Positions 42,405 through 52,362 are shown, numbered from the stretch's first letter. The stretch: DNA of 64,000 bases from Fibrisoma limi BUZ 3 (GCF_000296815.2 NZ_CAIT01000009.1:1488001-1552000), one strand, 5' to 3'. Made by a program: numbers and translations. Notes: generated by a model from the letters alone, not told the origin.

Positions 42405-42905
42405 TCAATCATAGACTTTCTCCCCTTTTTTCAGCCAGATTCCCCACAAGCGCGAATACGCGTGCACTCGCTGAGTAGGTTTCCCCGCTTTGTCAACAAC
42501 AGGATTGCCCTGATTCACCCACTCAAACAGGCTTCCGTACAGATTGTGCACGCGTTGATACCCGGTGGCAAGCAATTTCTCACCTATCCGTTCACTACGG
42601 TATCCTACCGAACAATACAGCACTACGTTCGCTTCTTTCGGTACATCACTGACGCGCTTTAGATCAAAGTCGTCGTAACCAACCCACCTAGCGTTGGGCA
42701 AATGGCTTACGTCATACTCGGTCCTCGCACGGGTATCCAGCAGCACTACATTCGGCATTCGCTTCAATTCGGCCACACTTACCAGTGGTACTGTTTTCTT
42801 ATACATTGTCTCCAGCATTGCTTTAAAAGCGCCGTTATCGGTTTGTGCGAAGGTAACTGGTACTATTGCCAGCAGGGTTCCGATTAAAATCCAATATCGC
42901 TTCAT
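42405..42905 (-). CDS. Exported rhodanese-like protein
   Basis: A 166-residue single-domain rhodanese with a signal peptide (residues 1-20, ending in PVTFAQ). The fold motifs LLDTRARTEYDVSHLPNAR and the active-site loop CSVGYRSERI (catalytic Cys) are present near the middle; NLYGSLFEWVNQGNPVVD ends the domain. Expected in the periplasm, handling sulfane sulfur or oxidised thiols. It converges on the small exported gene. Confidence 0.88.
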   Translation of the reverse strand: MKRYWILIGTLLAIVPVTFAQTDNGAFKAMLETMYKKTVPLVSVAELKRMPNVVLLDTRARTEYDVSHLPNARWVGYDDFDLKRVSDVPKEANVVLYCSVGYRSERIGEKLLATGYQRVHNLYGSLFEWVNQGNPVVDKAGKPTQRVHAYSRLWGIWLKKGEKVYD

Positions 42906-43165
42906 AAGAGTGATCCGATTTGTACTTAACTAACTTTTACCTTTCTTTTTACTAAATAAGTAATCCTACGCCTACCTTTAGCCAAACCCTAAATTGCATT
43001 ATTAAGTTAATAGTGTCCTTGGGTAAATTTTATTACTACATTTTTTCGTTAAAAAATTAGACAATTCAACTATTGGCTATCATTTACAGTATTCATTGGC
43101 TACTTTTATGATTTCCGGTAATTCATTTAGGTAGCTGACTTGTACTTTTTACTTACTGAGTACTC

Positions 43166-46100
43166 ATGCGGAACAAGATTGTCCGGCCGATACTCGTTGT
43201 CGGTCTACTGTCCGTCAGTTTATTAACTGCGTTTGGTGTAACAAATCCGGTTCGTGTCATCTGGCATCGACTGTCTGTGACATCTGAACGAATCAAATCT
43301 ATTCGGCCTACAACTGCTCCGGCTTACCGCGTTCGTGCGTATGCAAAGCCGGTAGAAGTGTTCACCTTGCCCGATAGTGGACAGCGCTGGGTCGATAGTG
43401 TATTTAACACGCTGACTCCCGAGCAGAAAGTCGGGCAGTTTTTTATGGTAGCTGCATTCTCTAATCGGAATGCCAACCACAATCAGTACATCGAGCACCT
43501 GATTCAACATAATCATATTGGGGGGTTAATCTTCTTTCAGGGCGGTCCGTATCGGCAGGCGATGTTGACAAACCGCTATCAGTCTTTATCTAAAGTACCT
43601 CTGCTGATTGGTATCGATGGCGAATGGGGGCTGGGTATGCGCCTGGATAGTGCCATGGATTTTCCTAAGCAAATGGCCCTGGGAGCCATTCGCGACAATG
43701 AATTGATCTTCCGCATGGGGGCCGAAATTGGACGCCAGTGCCAGCGACTGGGTATCCATATCAATTTTGCTCCGGTCTCTGATATCAATAGCAACCCAGC
43801 CAATCCAGTTATTGGTGTCCGATCGTTTGGTGAGTCAAAAGAAAACGTAGCGCTGAAGGCTTCAGCGTATATGCGCGGTTTGCAGGGCATGCACATCATT
43901 GCTACGGCGAAGCATTTTCCTGGTCACGGCGACTCTAATGCGGACTCGCACCACACACTACCGACCATAAGCCGGTCGTCGGAGCAACTTCGCGATATTG
44001 ACCTGTACCCGTTCCGGAAACTCATTGCTGACAGCTTGATGGGCGTCGTAACGGGTCACCTATACGTACCAGTCGTTGACAATACGCCCGCCCTGGCGGC
44101 AACCCTGTCCGAAAAGGTTGTAACTGAATTACTTAAAAAAGAGCTGGGTTTTCGGGGGCTTGTATTCACCGATGCTCTGAACATGGGAGGTGTAAGCCGG
44201 TCGCACAAAAACGTTGACGTGAACCTACAGGCGCTGATCGCTGGTAACGATATTCTACTGTATCCAGAAAACGTAAAGGAAGCAACGCAACGTATTCTGA
44301 CGGCGGTTCAGCTTGGCGTTATCTCCCAGGAACTGATTGACGAGAAAGTCCGCAAAATTCTTCAGGCTAAATATTGGGCTGGCCTGAATAAGTACAAACC
44401 AATTGATCTCAACGGCTTATCGGCTGATTTGAATTCGCCGGAAGCCAAATTGCTGAAACAGGAGCTTTGCGAACAGGCCGTTACGGTCGTAAGCAACCAG
44501 CAGAATCTACTGCCTTTGTCACGACTGGATACCCTCCGGCTGGCGTCAGTAGCCATCGGGGCGGACGCAGGAAATTCCTTCCAGAACACATTAACACAGT
44601 ATGCTCCGTTCCGGCACATTGCCTCTCCGGACAAACCAGCTACAGAGGCAGAACTGAACGACATTCTGACCCAGGTAGGCGATGCCAATACGGTTGTGGT
44701 CAGCTTCCACCGCATGAGTGAGTCGCCGTACCGAAAATATGGCATCACCAAAACCTCGCTTGACCTGATCACCAAGCTGAAGCAGCGAGGGGCAAAGGTA
44801 ATTGTAACAGCCTTCGGCTCGCCCTACAGCCTAAATCAGTTTAACGGCGCTGATGCCCTGGTGTGTGCCTATCAGGACTTTGACGAAATGCAGCGTGTAG
44901 TGCCCCAGGTGCTATTCGGTGGGCTGGGCGCTCGTGGTATTCTACCCATTTCGACTGGTAACCTGAAGACTGGTCTGGGCGAGACGTTGTCGCCTGAAGG
45001 TCGCCTGTCGATTGGTACGCCCGAAAGCGTAGGCATGAAATCGGCCGTGTTATCGAAAATTGATGGGCTGGCTAAAAATGCCATTAAAGATCGCGTCGTA
45101 CCCGGTTGCCAGATTTTGGTGGCGCGCAAAGGTAAAATTGTGTTCAGCCAGAATTTTGGCAATCTGACCTACGCGGCCGGTTCCGAAAAGGTAACAGACG
45201 AGACTCTGTATGATCTGGCATCGCTCACAAAAGTGCTTAGTACACTCCAGACCGTAATGGTGCTGTATGATCGGAAGCAGATTGACTTATCGCAGAAAGC
45301 ATCGGCTTATCTGCCCGAGCTTCGAGGTACGAACAAACAGAACATTACGATTCAGGATCTGCTCTGGCACCAGTCGGGTATGGTTTCGTTTTACCCGACA
45401 ACCTGGGATCGAACCCGAACGGTAGGTGGTGGCCTAAAGGCTGAATATTACAGTGCCGTTCACGATAGCCTGCACACGCTTCAGATTGCCCCTACCCTAT
45501 GGGCCGTCCCTACGCTGAAAGATTCAGTTTGGAAATGGGTAGTACAATCGCCCATGTCGCGTAAGACCGACGAATCAGGTAAGCCTGCGTATGTATACAG
45601 CGATCTGAACTTCCTGACGCTGCAAAAAATTGTGGAGCGGGTGACCAAACAGCCGCTGGACAAGTTCGTTACCGAAACACTTTATAAACCCCTGGGGTTG
45701 CACTCGCTGGGTTTTACTCCGCTTCAACGACTGACCAATCCGCGCTGTGCGCCTACAGAACAAGATACGTACTACCGTAATCAGCTATTGGTAGGAACGG
45801 TTCATGACCAGATGGCCGCCGTGCAGGGTGGCGTTTCGGGGCATGCCGGCTTATTTGGTAACGCCCACGACATCGCCACACTTTTACAGATGAATCTTCA
45901 AAAGGGAGTTTATGGTGATCAGCGTTTACTCCAGCCAATGACGGTACCTTATTTTACCCAGACGCTCAGCTCTCGCAGCCATCGGGCCCTGGGCTGGGAT
46001 AAACCGAATCCGGAGACCCATAGCAGTGTTTACCTGGCCGAGCAGGCATCGCCACGGTCATTCGGCCATACGGGTTTTACCGGCAATGTCGTTTGGGTAG

Positions 46101-46231
46101 ATCCGGATCAGGAGCTGATCTTCGTATTTCTTTCCAATCGCATTCATCCAACGGCGGGCAATAATTCGATCAACACAACTAAGCTACGCCGTCGGATACA
46201 CGAGTTGATTTACAGCTCTATACAGCAATAA
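43166..46231 (+). CDS. NagZ-like beta-N-acetylhexosaminidase fused to a serine beta-lactamase-like domain
   Basis: A 1021-residue exported fusion. The first half is a GH3 family (NagZ-type) enzyme: KHFPGHGDSNADSH near residue 248 with the His-Asp dyad, and nucleophile Asp in VFTDALNMGGV near 336. A GH3 C-terminal domain follows (residues ~410-610). The last 400 residues are a class C beta-lactamase/penicillin-binding-like domain with SLTK (Ser near 685), YSD (near 810) and HTG (near 967), all motifs intact. Both halves could act on peptidoglycan. This architecture is recurrent in Bacteroidetes. Confidence 0.9.
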   Translation: MRNKIVRPILVVGLLSVSLLTAFGVTNPVRVIWHRLSVTSERIKSIRPTTAPAYRVRAYAKPVEVFTLPDSGQRWVDSVFNTLTPEQKVGQFFMVAAFSNRNANHNQYIEHLIQHNHIGGLIFFQGGPYRQAMLTNRYQSLSKVPLLIGIDGEWGLGMRLDSAMDFPKQMALGAIRDNELIFRMGAEIGRQCQRLGIHINFAPVSDINSNPANPVIGVRSFGESKENVALKASAYMRGLQGMHIIATAKHFPGHGDSNADSHHTLPTISRSSEQLRDIDLYPFRKLIADSLMGVVTGHLYVPVVDNTPALAATLSEKVVTELLKKELGFRGLVFTDALNMGGVSRSHKNVDVNLQALIAGNDILLYPENVKEATQRILTAVQLGVISQELIDEKVRKILQAKYWAGLNKYKPIDLNGLSADLNSPEAKLLKQELCEQAVTVVSNQQNLLPLSRLDTLRLASVAIGADAGNSFQNTLTQYAPFRHIASPDKPATEAELNDILTQVGDANTVVVSFHRMSESPYRKYGITKTSLDLITKLKQRGAKVIVTAFGSPYSLNQFNGADALVCAYQDFDEMQRVVPQVLFGGLGARGILPISTGNLKTGLGETLSPEGRLSIGTPESVGMKSAVLSKIDGLAKNAIKDRVVPGCQILVARKGKIVFSQNFGNLTYAAGSEKVTDETLYDLASLTKVLSTLQTVMVLYDRKQIDLSQKASAYLPELRGTNKQNITIQDLLWHQSGMVSFYPTTWDRTRTVGGGLKAEYYSAVHDSLHTLQIAPTLWAVPTLKDSVWKWVVQSPMSRKTDESGKPAYVYSDLNFLTLQKIVERVTKQPLDKFVTETLYKPLGLHSLGFTPLQRLTNPRCAPTEQDTYYRNQLLVGTVHDQMAAVQGGVSGHAGLFGNAHDIATLLQMNLQKGVYGDQRLLQPMTVPYFTQTLSSRSHRALGWDKPNPETHSSVYLAEQASPRSFGHTGFTGNVVWVDPDQELIFVFLSNRIHPTAGNNSINTTKLRRRIHELIYSSIQQ

Positions 46232-46399
46232 GCTGTTTTTACTATCTCCTGCCAGCAACCGTTTTTTTCTAATGCCACCTAATTCGATAGGTGGCATTCT
46301 TATTGCTATGTGGTAGCAAGAGCCGTGCCTAAACCTTTGAGTAGACTTAGTTGTGGCAAAAGAATTAACTTTAGGCCAGTATATTTATTATTCGAACGT

Positions 46400-49300
46400 A
46401 TGAATGGTCGAATCCTTTACTCTTATCTTTTTTTGTGGCTATTCGGTGTTGCAGCGCTAAGCGAGAGTGCAGCACAATCTATAGTTACAGGCGCACTAGC
46501 TGACAACTCACTCTGTCAGGGCACTAGTCTGACCGTACCGTTTTCAACTACGGGCGCGTTCACTGCGGGAAATATTTTTTCCGCGCAATTGTCCGATCCC
46601 ACCGGTACGTTCCCAGCGAACCCTACGGTGATTGGAACGGCTATAGGAAGCCCATCCAGCGGAACGACAGTAGCCAACAACACTATTTCAGCTAAGATCC
46701 CAGCCAATGCAGCTCCGGGTATCAGCTACCGAATCCGGGTTATTTCAAGCCTGCCGTCCCGAACCAGCACCAATACGCAACCCCTGATCATCAATGCTGT
46801 CCCGGGGCAGCCACTGACCAGCACCCCTTCTCCGTACTGCGAAGGCGCAACGGCCAACCCCTTGTCGGCCACAGCCTCAGCCGGTGGCGTTCTGAACTGG
46901 TACGGTACCAACGCAGCAGGCGGAACAGCCTCACTTGTAGCGCCAACGCCCAATACAAATACGATCGGTACGACTAATTACTACGTGAGCCAGACCGTTT
47001 CGGGTTGCGAAAGCAGCCGGGCATCTATTCCGGTTACGGTTAGAGATGCTCCTTCGGCGCCGGGAACCAGCCCCATCAGCTATTGTCAGAACGAAACGGC
47101 CAGCCCTCTTTCGGCCTCACCCGTATCGGGGGCAACCCTCAATTGGTATGGTACGAATGCGACCGGGGGGACAGCCTCGCCGGTAGCCCCGACCCCTCCC
47201 ACCAACACAACGGGTTCATCTACGTATTACGTCAGTCAAACGCTCAATGGATGCGAAAGCCCGCGAGCCAGCCTGCTCGTCTCGACCAACGCTGTACCGC
47301 CCGCTCCTACCGCTACGTCACCAGCCCCTTATTGTGAAGATGCGCCAGCAACTCCGCTTACTGCCAGTGGTCAGCAATTAAGATGGTATGGCACGAGCGC
47401 AACCGGTGGCACAGGGTCTGCATCGCCTTCAGTCCCAAACACTGATGTTGTCGGTACGACCAATTACTACGTTACACAAACGGTAAATGGATGCGAAAGC
47501 CCACGAAGAGCTATTCCGGTAGAAGTTAAGCCGAAACCCGGCGCACCCGCAACGGCTACCGTGGCACCGTACTGCCAGAATCAGACCGCCAGCCCTTTAT
47601 CAGCAACGGCAACAACCGGAGGAACCCTGAACTGGTATGGCACGAGCGCAACCGGCGGGACAGCATCTTCCGTAGCGCCGACCCCTGGCACAACTACCGC
47701 CGGAACTGTTGCTTATTACGTTAGTCAGACGGTGAATGGTTGTGAAAGCCCACGGGCCGCAATCCAAGTAACCGTCAGGTCAAGACCAGCCGCTCCCGGA
47801 ACGAGTCCGGTAGGCTTATGCCAGGATCGATCAGCCACTCCGCTGACTGCCACTCCGTCTGCTGGAGGAACCCTAAACTGGTACGGCACTAATGCAACAG
47901 GGGGAACGGCTTCTACCACAGCGCCAACCCCACCAACAAGTGCAACAGGCGCGAATACGTATTATGTCAGCCAGACGGTAAACGGCTGTGAAGGACCGCG
48001 GGGCAGTATAGGGGTTACGGTAAATGCCATACCATCGGCTCCAACGGCCGTAACACCTACACCTTATTGCGAAGGTACTACAGCTCAACCCCTTTCGGCA
48101 ACAGGGCAAAGCCTGAAATGGTACGGAACCAATGGCACAAACGGCAATGGTTCACCGACACCATCAACACCCAATACCAATCTCGTTGGAACGACAAATT
48201 ATTACGTTAGCCAGACGGTCAGTGGCTGCGAAAGCGAACGGAAAGCAATCCCGGTCCTGGTAAAAGATACACCTGATCGGCCGTCGGTTAGCGCCACTGA
48301 TTTTTGCCAGAATACAACGGCCCCTGTACTAACGGCAACGGCTCAAACCAGCGCTACCCTGAACTGGTATGGTACCAGCGCTACGGGCGGCACCCCTTCA
48401 GCGACTGCCCCAACCCCACAGAACACCAATGTTGGCACCACGGCCTACTACGTAAGCCAGACCCTGGATGGTTGCGAAGGCCCACGAGCCGCTCTGAACG
48501 TCCGCGTGAAAGCTACGCCCGGTGTACCGGGTGTCAGCCCGATAAGCTTTTGTAACAACGGTCCATCGCAGCCGCTAACAGCCTCGGGTAGCAACATCAA
48601 GTGGTATGATGCAGGCGACAGCCCGCTGGGTAACACACCTACGCCAAATACGGGTACAGTAGGCACACAGGTATACAAAGCATCGCAGACATCTAATGAA
48701 GGCTGCGAAAGCCCAAAGGCGCCCCTAACCGTAACGATTAATGCGTTACCGGCTGCACCGGGCGTCAGCAACGTATCTTATTGCCAGATTCAAACTGACC
48801 AGCCTGCTCAGACTGTACTCCCCTTGCAAGCCAGCGGTCAAAACCTGAAATGGTACACGGCCGAGGGCAGCCCTATCGCCAACACCCCGACGCCTTCTGT
48901 TACGCAGGCCGGCACATTTACCTACCAGGTGAGCCAGACTGTCAACAACTGCGAAGGCGGTAAGGCAAATCTGCAGGTAACGGTCAATACGACAGCTGCG
49001 CCGACTGTAGCCAAAACCCTGATCACGTATTGTCGTGATGATCAGGCAACCCCCTTGGAAGCTACAGCCGCAACCGGTGCCAGTTTACGCTGGATTGACC
49101 CATACAATGTCGTTACGAACGAAGCGCCCACCCCCTACACGCTCAATGCGACCAAGCCTGGTGGCGAAACATTCTTTGTGTATCAGATCAATAACGCAAC
49201 GGGCTGCTACAGCCCTCGAGTCCCAATCAAACTGATTGTTAATACGGTACCAACGTTGTCGCTTCAGGGCTCAACCCAGGTAAATCTGGGACTTACGGCT

Positions 49301-50329
49301 CCACTGCAACTTCAGTTTACGGGTACTCCTCCGTTTAGCTACACGTTGAGCGAAGGCTATTCAGGTGTTGCTAACCGAAATGACACAACCGTCAACGTAC
49401 TCCCCCGACGCAATACGACCTATCAGGTTGTGAGCGTTGCTAATAGCTGCGGTGTTGGACTACCAGGCAACCCGGCTACGGCGATCGTATCGGTAATTGC
49501 CCCGGCTGTAACCACCACGAGTCTGGCCGTGACGACGCTTTGCGCAGGTTCCACTTTCCAGGTGCCGTTCACTACGTCCGGCTCATTCACCTCGGGCAAT
49601 CAGTTTAAGGTTGAAATTGCCAGTACTACTGATACGTCGACTTACACCGAAGTTTCGGCGTTTGCCGGAAGCAGCCCCATCACGGCCACCCTACCGCGTA
49701 CGTTGGCGGGGGGACAGTACATCGTGCGGGTCAAAGCCTCGAACCCATCCGTTCCCGTACTCGGCACCCGAAGCCCGACCCTCCTAAATGTTCGACCACA
49801 GCCAACCGCAACCTTAACAGGCACGCAAAGCATTTACGAAGGATCACCGGCCAACCTGACCGTTACATTTGATGGCGATGGCCCATGGACAATCGCTTAT
49901 GCAGATAGCGCCCGTACCGTTAACCTCCCTCCGGTCAACAGTAACCCGTATCTGCTGGAAGTACGACCAACCCGCACCACAACATACCGTATTACGTCGG
50001 TCAGCAACAACTGCGGCTCGGGCCCTGTTTCGGGTACGGCTACCGTTACCGTACAGCCACTGCTGGCGGTTGAAGACGACCCGCTGGAGTCTCTGGTCAA
50101 GGTCTATCCCGTTCCCACAGGTACAACACTGACTGTAATGGTTGATCTGGCATTAAACCGACAACCAGCAGTACTCACGCTGACGGACCTCCGCGGTCGG
50201 AGCGTTCTTCAACAAACGACCCGAACCCGGCAAACCGACCTTGACCTGACCAGCCAGCCGACTGGCGCGTACCTGCTACGCATACAGGTGGGAGATCGAC
50301 AGACAGTCCGAAAAATTTTGAAGCAGTAA
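46400..50329 (+). CDS. Large Ig-like-repeat surface protein with T9SS sorting domain
   Basis: A 1309-residue protein. The start at 46400 is chosen because a signal peptide follows (ILYSYLFLWLFGVAALSESAAQ); an upstream Met at 46310 lacks this. After an N-terminal module there are ten tandem Ig-like repeats of 75-83 residues (about 46830-49250), with consensus YCQN-TASPLSAT, NWYGTNATGGTAS, YYVSQTVNGCESPRA; the conserved Cys pair probably makes a disulfide. Two further Ig-like modules follow, then a T9SS domain (KVYPVPTGTTLTVMV to QTVRKILKQ). Probably an adhesin. Confidence 0.9.
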   Translation: MNGRILYSYLFLWLFGVAALSESAAQSIVTGALADNSLCQGTSLTVPFSTTGAFTAGNIFSAQLSDPTGTFPANPTVIGTAIGSPSSGTTVANNTISAKIPANAAPGISYRIRVISSLPSRTSTNTQPLIINAVPGQPLTSTPSPYCEGATANPLSATASAGGVLNWYGTNAAGGTASLVAPTPNTNTIGTTNYYVSQTVSGCESSRASIPVTVRDAPSAPGTSPISYCQNETASPLSASPVSGATLNWYGTNATGGTASPVAPTPPTNTTGSSTYYVSQTLNGCESPRASLLVSTNAVPPAPTATSPAPYCEDAPATPLTASGQQLRWYGTSATGGTGSASPSVPNTDVVGTTNYYVTQTVNGCESPRRAIPVEVKPKPGAPATATVAPYCQNQTASPLSATATTGGTLNWYGTSATGGTASSVAPTPGTTTAGTVAYYVSQTVNGCESPRAAIQVTVRSRPAAPGTSPVGLCQDRSATPLTATPSAGGTLNWYGTNATGGTASTTAPTPPTSATGANTYYVSQTVNGCEGPRGSIGVTVNAIPSAPTAVTPTPYCEGTTAQPLSATGQSLKWYGTNGTNGNGSPTPSTPNTNLVGTTNYYVSQTVSGCESERKAIPVLVKDTPDRPSVSATDFCQNTTAPVLTATAQTSATLNWYGTSATGGTPSATAPTPQNTNVGTTAYYVSQTLDGCEGPRAALNVRVKATPGVPGVSPISFCNNGPSQPLTASGSNIKWYDAGDSPLGNTPTPNTGTVGTQVYKASQTSNEGCESPKAPLTVTINALPAAPGVSNVSYCQIQTDQPAQTVLPLQASGQNLKWYTAEGSPIANTPTPSVTQAGTFTYQVSQTVNNCEGGKANLQVTVNTTAAPTVAKTLITYCRDDQATPLEATAATGASLRWIDPYNVVTNEAPTPYTLNATKPGGETFFVYQINNATGCYSPRVPIKLIVNTVPTLSLQGSTQVNLGLTAPLQLQFTGTPPFSYTLSEGYSGVANRNDTTVNVLPRRNTTYQVVSVANSCGVGLPGNPATAIVSVIAPAVTTTSLAVTTLCAGSTFQVPFTTSGSFTSGNQFKVEIASTTDTSTYTEVSAFAGSSPITATLPRTLAGGQYIVRVKASNPSVPVLGTRSPTLLNVRPQPTATLTGTQSIYEGSPANLTVTFDGDGPWTIAYADSARTVNLPPVNSNPYLLEVRPTRTTTYRITSVSNNCGSGPVSGTATVTVQPLLAVEDDPLESLVKVYPVPTGTTLTVMVDLALNRQPAVLTLTDLRGRSVLQQTTRTRQTDLDLTSQPTGAYLLRIQVGDRQTVRKILKQ
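46830..49250 (+). repeat. Ten tandem coding repeats of about 240 bp
   Basis: Repeated units in the Ig-like surface protein gene, with recurrent near-identical words such as AACTGGTAYGG and TGGTTGTGAAAGCCC. Units 1-7 are most alike; units 8-10 diverge. They offer material for recombination and copy-number change. Confidence 0.85.
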
Positions 50330-50766
50330 TGCTTACCGACGAGTATTTCATGGAAATCGCCCTCAGTCTGGCCGAAGAAGCGGCTGCCGAGGGCGAGATT
50401 CCGGTCGGGGCGCTTGTGGTGTGTCGTAATCGCATTATCGGAAAAGCCCGTAATCAGACTGAGCAACTCAACGACGTAACGGCCCATGCTGAAATGCTGG
50501 CCATCACGGCCGCCACACAGCACCTTGGTGGTAAATACCTGACCGATTGTACACTATACGTAACGCTTGAGCCCTGTGTGATGTGTGCTGGTGCTTTGTT
50601 CTGGTCCCAGATTAGTCGCCTTGTTATTGGTGCCGACGATCCCAAACGAGGTTACAGTCGCCTTTCTGCCCCAGTACTTCACCCTAAAACCCGCGTAGAA
50701 ACGGGTGTGCTGGCCGAAGAAAGTCGGGCACTGCTTACGAAGTTTTTTCGGCAGTTAAGAACATAA
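50329..50766 (+). CDS. tadA: tRNA-adenosine deaminase / nucleoside deaminase family protein
   Basis: A 145-residue zinc-dependent deaminase with HAEMLAI (His and Glu) and PCVMCAGALFWSQI (two zinc Cys). TadA converts A34 of tRNA-Arg(ACG) to inosine; this protein has the expected size. Guanine deaminase is a possible alternative. Its ATG overlaps the stop of the surface protein gene as TAATG, suggesting reinitiation. Confidence 0.87.
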   Translation: MLTDEYFMEIALSLAEEAAAEGEIPVGALVVCRNRIIGKARNQTEQLNDVTAHAEMLAITAATQHLGGKYLTDCTLYVTLEPCVMCAGALFWSQISRLVIGADDPKRGYSRLSAPVLHPKTRVETGVLAEESRALLTKFFRQLRT

Positions 50767-50824
50767 ACGGAAACAGGGTTGTTAACCCAACCGAACAAAC
50801 TTCCATTTTAACTATCTTAGTCCA

Positions 50825-51439
50825 ATGGCTTTTGTATTAGAACCGCTACCCTACCCGAGCGACTCGCTCGAACCGCACATTGACAAGCAGACCATGGAGA
50901 TTCACCACGATAAGCACCACAATGCATACGTGACGAACCTCAACAATGCTGTTGCTGGTACTGAATTGGAAAATAAATCCATTGAGGATTTGCTGGCAAA
51001 CGTCAGCACGGCCCCGGTGGCAGTGCGTAATAACGGAGGTGGTCATTATAATCATACGCTGTTCTGGAACACCTTGTCGGGCAAAGGCGGTGGGCAACCT
51101 ACTGGCGAACTGGCTGAGGCAATCAATCAGAAATTTGGTTCGTTTGACGCTTTTAAGGAAGAGTTTACCAAAGCCGCTACTACTCGGTTCGGTTCCGGCT
51201 GGGCCTGGCTGATTGTGAAAGATGGTGGCGAACTGGCCGTAGTATCAACGCCTAATCAGGACAACCCGCTGATGGATGTAGCCGATCAAAAAGGCTTCCC
51301 AATCATCGGTCTTGACGTTTGGGAACATGCTTACTACCTGAAGTATCAGAACCGTCGCCCCGACTACATTGCTGCTTACTGGAATGTAGTTGACTGGAAT
51401 GCTGCTGAAAAGCGCTTTCAGCAAGGCAAACAGCAATAA
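50825..51439 (+). CDS. sodA: Superoxide dismutase, Fe/Mn type
   Basis: Dismutates superoxide to oxygen and peroxide. The 204-residue protein has metal ligands in [13 protein letters not shown] (first His), [11 protein letters not shown] (second His) and [16 protein letters not shown] (Asp and His). The second-sphere residue context TPNQDNPLM fits either iron or manganese; I cannot decide. No signal peptide, so cytoplasmic. A TATCTTAG just upstream is only a weak -7 match. Confidence 0.96.
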   Translation: MAFVLEPLPYPSDSLEPHIDKQTMEIHHDKHHNAYVTNLNNAVAGTELENKSIEDLLANVSTAPVAVRNNGGGHYNHTLFWNTLSGKGGGQPTGELAEAINQKFGSFDAFKEEFTKAATTRFGSGWAWLIVKDGGELAVVSTPNQDNPLMDVADQKGFPIIGLDVWEHAYYLKYQNRRPDYIAAYWNVVDWNAAEKRFQQGKQQ

Positions 51440-51446
51440 TTGAGTG

Positions 51447-51524
51447 ATGATGAATTATTAAGGAGAATGATTAAGTTTTTTTGACAGAAGTCTTAAAAGC
51501 CATTCGAAATTAATAATTCATCAT
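51447..51524. repeat. 15-bp inverted repeat between sodA and tRNA-His
   Basis: ATGATGAATTATTAA at 51447-51461 and its exact complement at 51510-51524, 48 nt apart. The right arm abuts the tRNA-His -7 element. It may be a sodA terminator or a relic of a small element. Confidence 0.6.
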
Positions 51525-51542
51525 TATCTTTGCAGTCCCAAA
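51525..51542 (+). promoter_or_regulatory. tRNA-His promoter with shared element
   Basis: TATCTTTGCAGTCCCAAA, identical to the element at tRNA-Leu and one base different from tRNA-Cys. It starts 20-21 nt before the tRNA; no -33 TTG, but TTCG lies 18 nt upstream. Confidence 0.7.
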
Positions 51543-51545
51543 ACG

Positions 51546-51619
51546 GTGGTTGTAGCTCAGTCGGTTAGAGCGTCGGATTGTGGTTCCGAAGGTCGTGGGT
51601 TCGAGACCCATCATCCACC
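51546..51619 (+). tRNA. tRNA-His (GTG)
   Basis: The sequence folds as a cloverleaf with D loop CAGTCGGTTAGAG, anticodon loop TTGTGGT giving GTG, and T arm GTGGG/CCCAT around TTCGAGA. The base before it is G (51545), the expected G-1 of tRNA-His. One acceptor pair is a U-U mismatch. Confidence 0.93.
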
Positions 51620-51625
51620 CTTCAT

Positions 51626-51652
51626 AAAGCCCTGGCGAAACCAGGGCTTTTT
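51626..51652 (+). terminator. Intrinsic terminator after tRNA-His
   Basis: AAAGCCCTGG and CCAGGGCTTT pair around a CGAAA loop and are followed by T residues; starts 7 nt after the tRNA. Confidence 0.85.
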
Positions 51653-51699
51653 CATAGGCAACGGGCCAACTTTCTGGCTAAACGGGTAGTTTGTACTGC

Positions 51700-52362
51700 A
51701 TGCCGACGAGTCTCTCCATTTCTGATCGACAACACGCAAAGGTGCTTACCATCCTGGTCTTAGCGTATCTGGCAGGTGTTATCGGACTACAGATCCCTCA
51801 CCTGGCCACCTATTTTCGACCACTCAGCCCTGTAACCCTTGTCGCGTCGCTGGCTGTTCTGCTGGCCTACCATAAAGACTGGAATCCCGCCTTTTACTTT
51901 TACATTATTCTGGCGTTTGCAACTGGCTATTTTATTGAAGTGCTGGGCGTCCAAACCGGCTTAATATTTGGCCAATATGCGTATGGCTCCGGTTTAGGCT
52001 TTAAACTTTGGTCTGTTCCGCCCGTTATAGGCATCAACTGGCTTACGTTATCCTACTGCTGCGGGTCGATCTGTGACCGGCTGCGTATTCCAAAACTTTT
52101 AAAAATAGTTCTGGCAGCTACGTTGATGGTAGGGTTGGACTTCTTCATTGAGCCAGTAGCCATACAACTCGATTTCTGGACCTGGTTTGGCCAGCCTGTT
52201 CCATTCCGCAATTACGTTGGCTGGTGGTTGGTATCCTTTGCGTTGCTCAGTGTTTGGTTTGCACTTCCCTTCCGAAAAGACAACCGAATGGCCGGTTGGA
52301 TGCTTTTACTACAATTTTTCTTCTTTTTATTTCATGGTTTAATTTTCCGATTGAACGGTTAG
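51700..52362 (+). CDS. Carotenoid biosynthesis protein (CruF/DUF422-type membrane hydratase family)
   Basis: A 220-residue integral membrane protein with about seven hydrophobic segments. Motifs fit the DUF422 carotenoid biosynthesis family, whose known members hydrate carotene ends (CruF type): FATGYFIEVLGVQTGLIFGQY, VPPVIGINWLTL and VGLDFFIEPVAI. The ATG at 51700 is chosen over a TTG at 51691. The next gene encodes a CarH-like MerR regulator. No crtB, crtI or other carotenoid gene is in the window, so the exact product is unclear. Confidence 0.85.
   Translation: MPTSLSISDRQHAKVLTILVLAYLAGVIGLQIPHLATYFRPLSPVTLVASLAVLLAYHKDWNPAFYFYIILAFATGYFIEVLGVQTGLIFGQYAYGSGLGFKLWSVPPVIGINWLTLSYCCGSICDRLRIPKLLKIVLAATLMVGLDFFIEPVAIQLDFWTWFGQPVPFRNYVGWWLVSFALLSVWFALPFRKDNRMAGWMLLLQFFFFLFHGLIFRLNG

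Noticed and set aside
46830-49250. Regular repeats considered as a CRISPR array
   Set aside because: Units are about 240 bp, coding, and lack short repeat/spacer structure; they are protein repeats.
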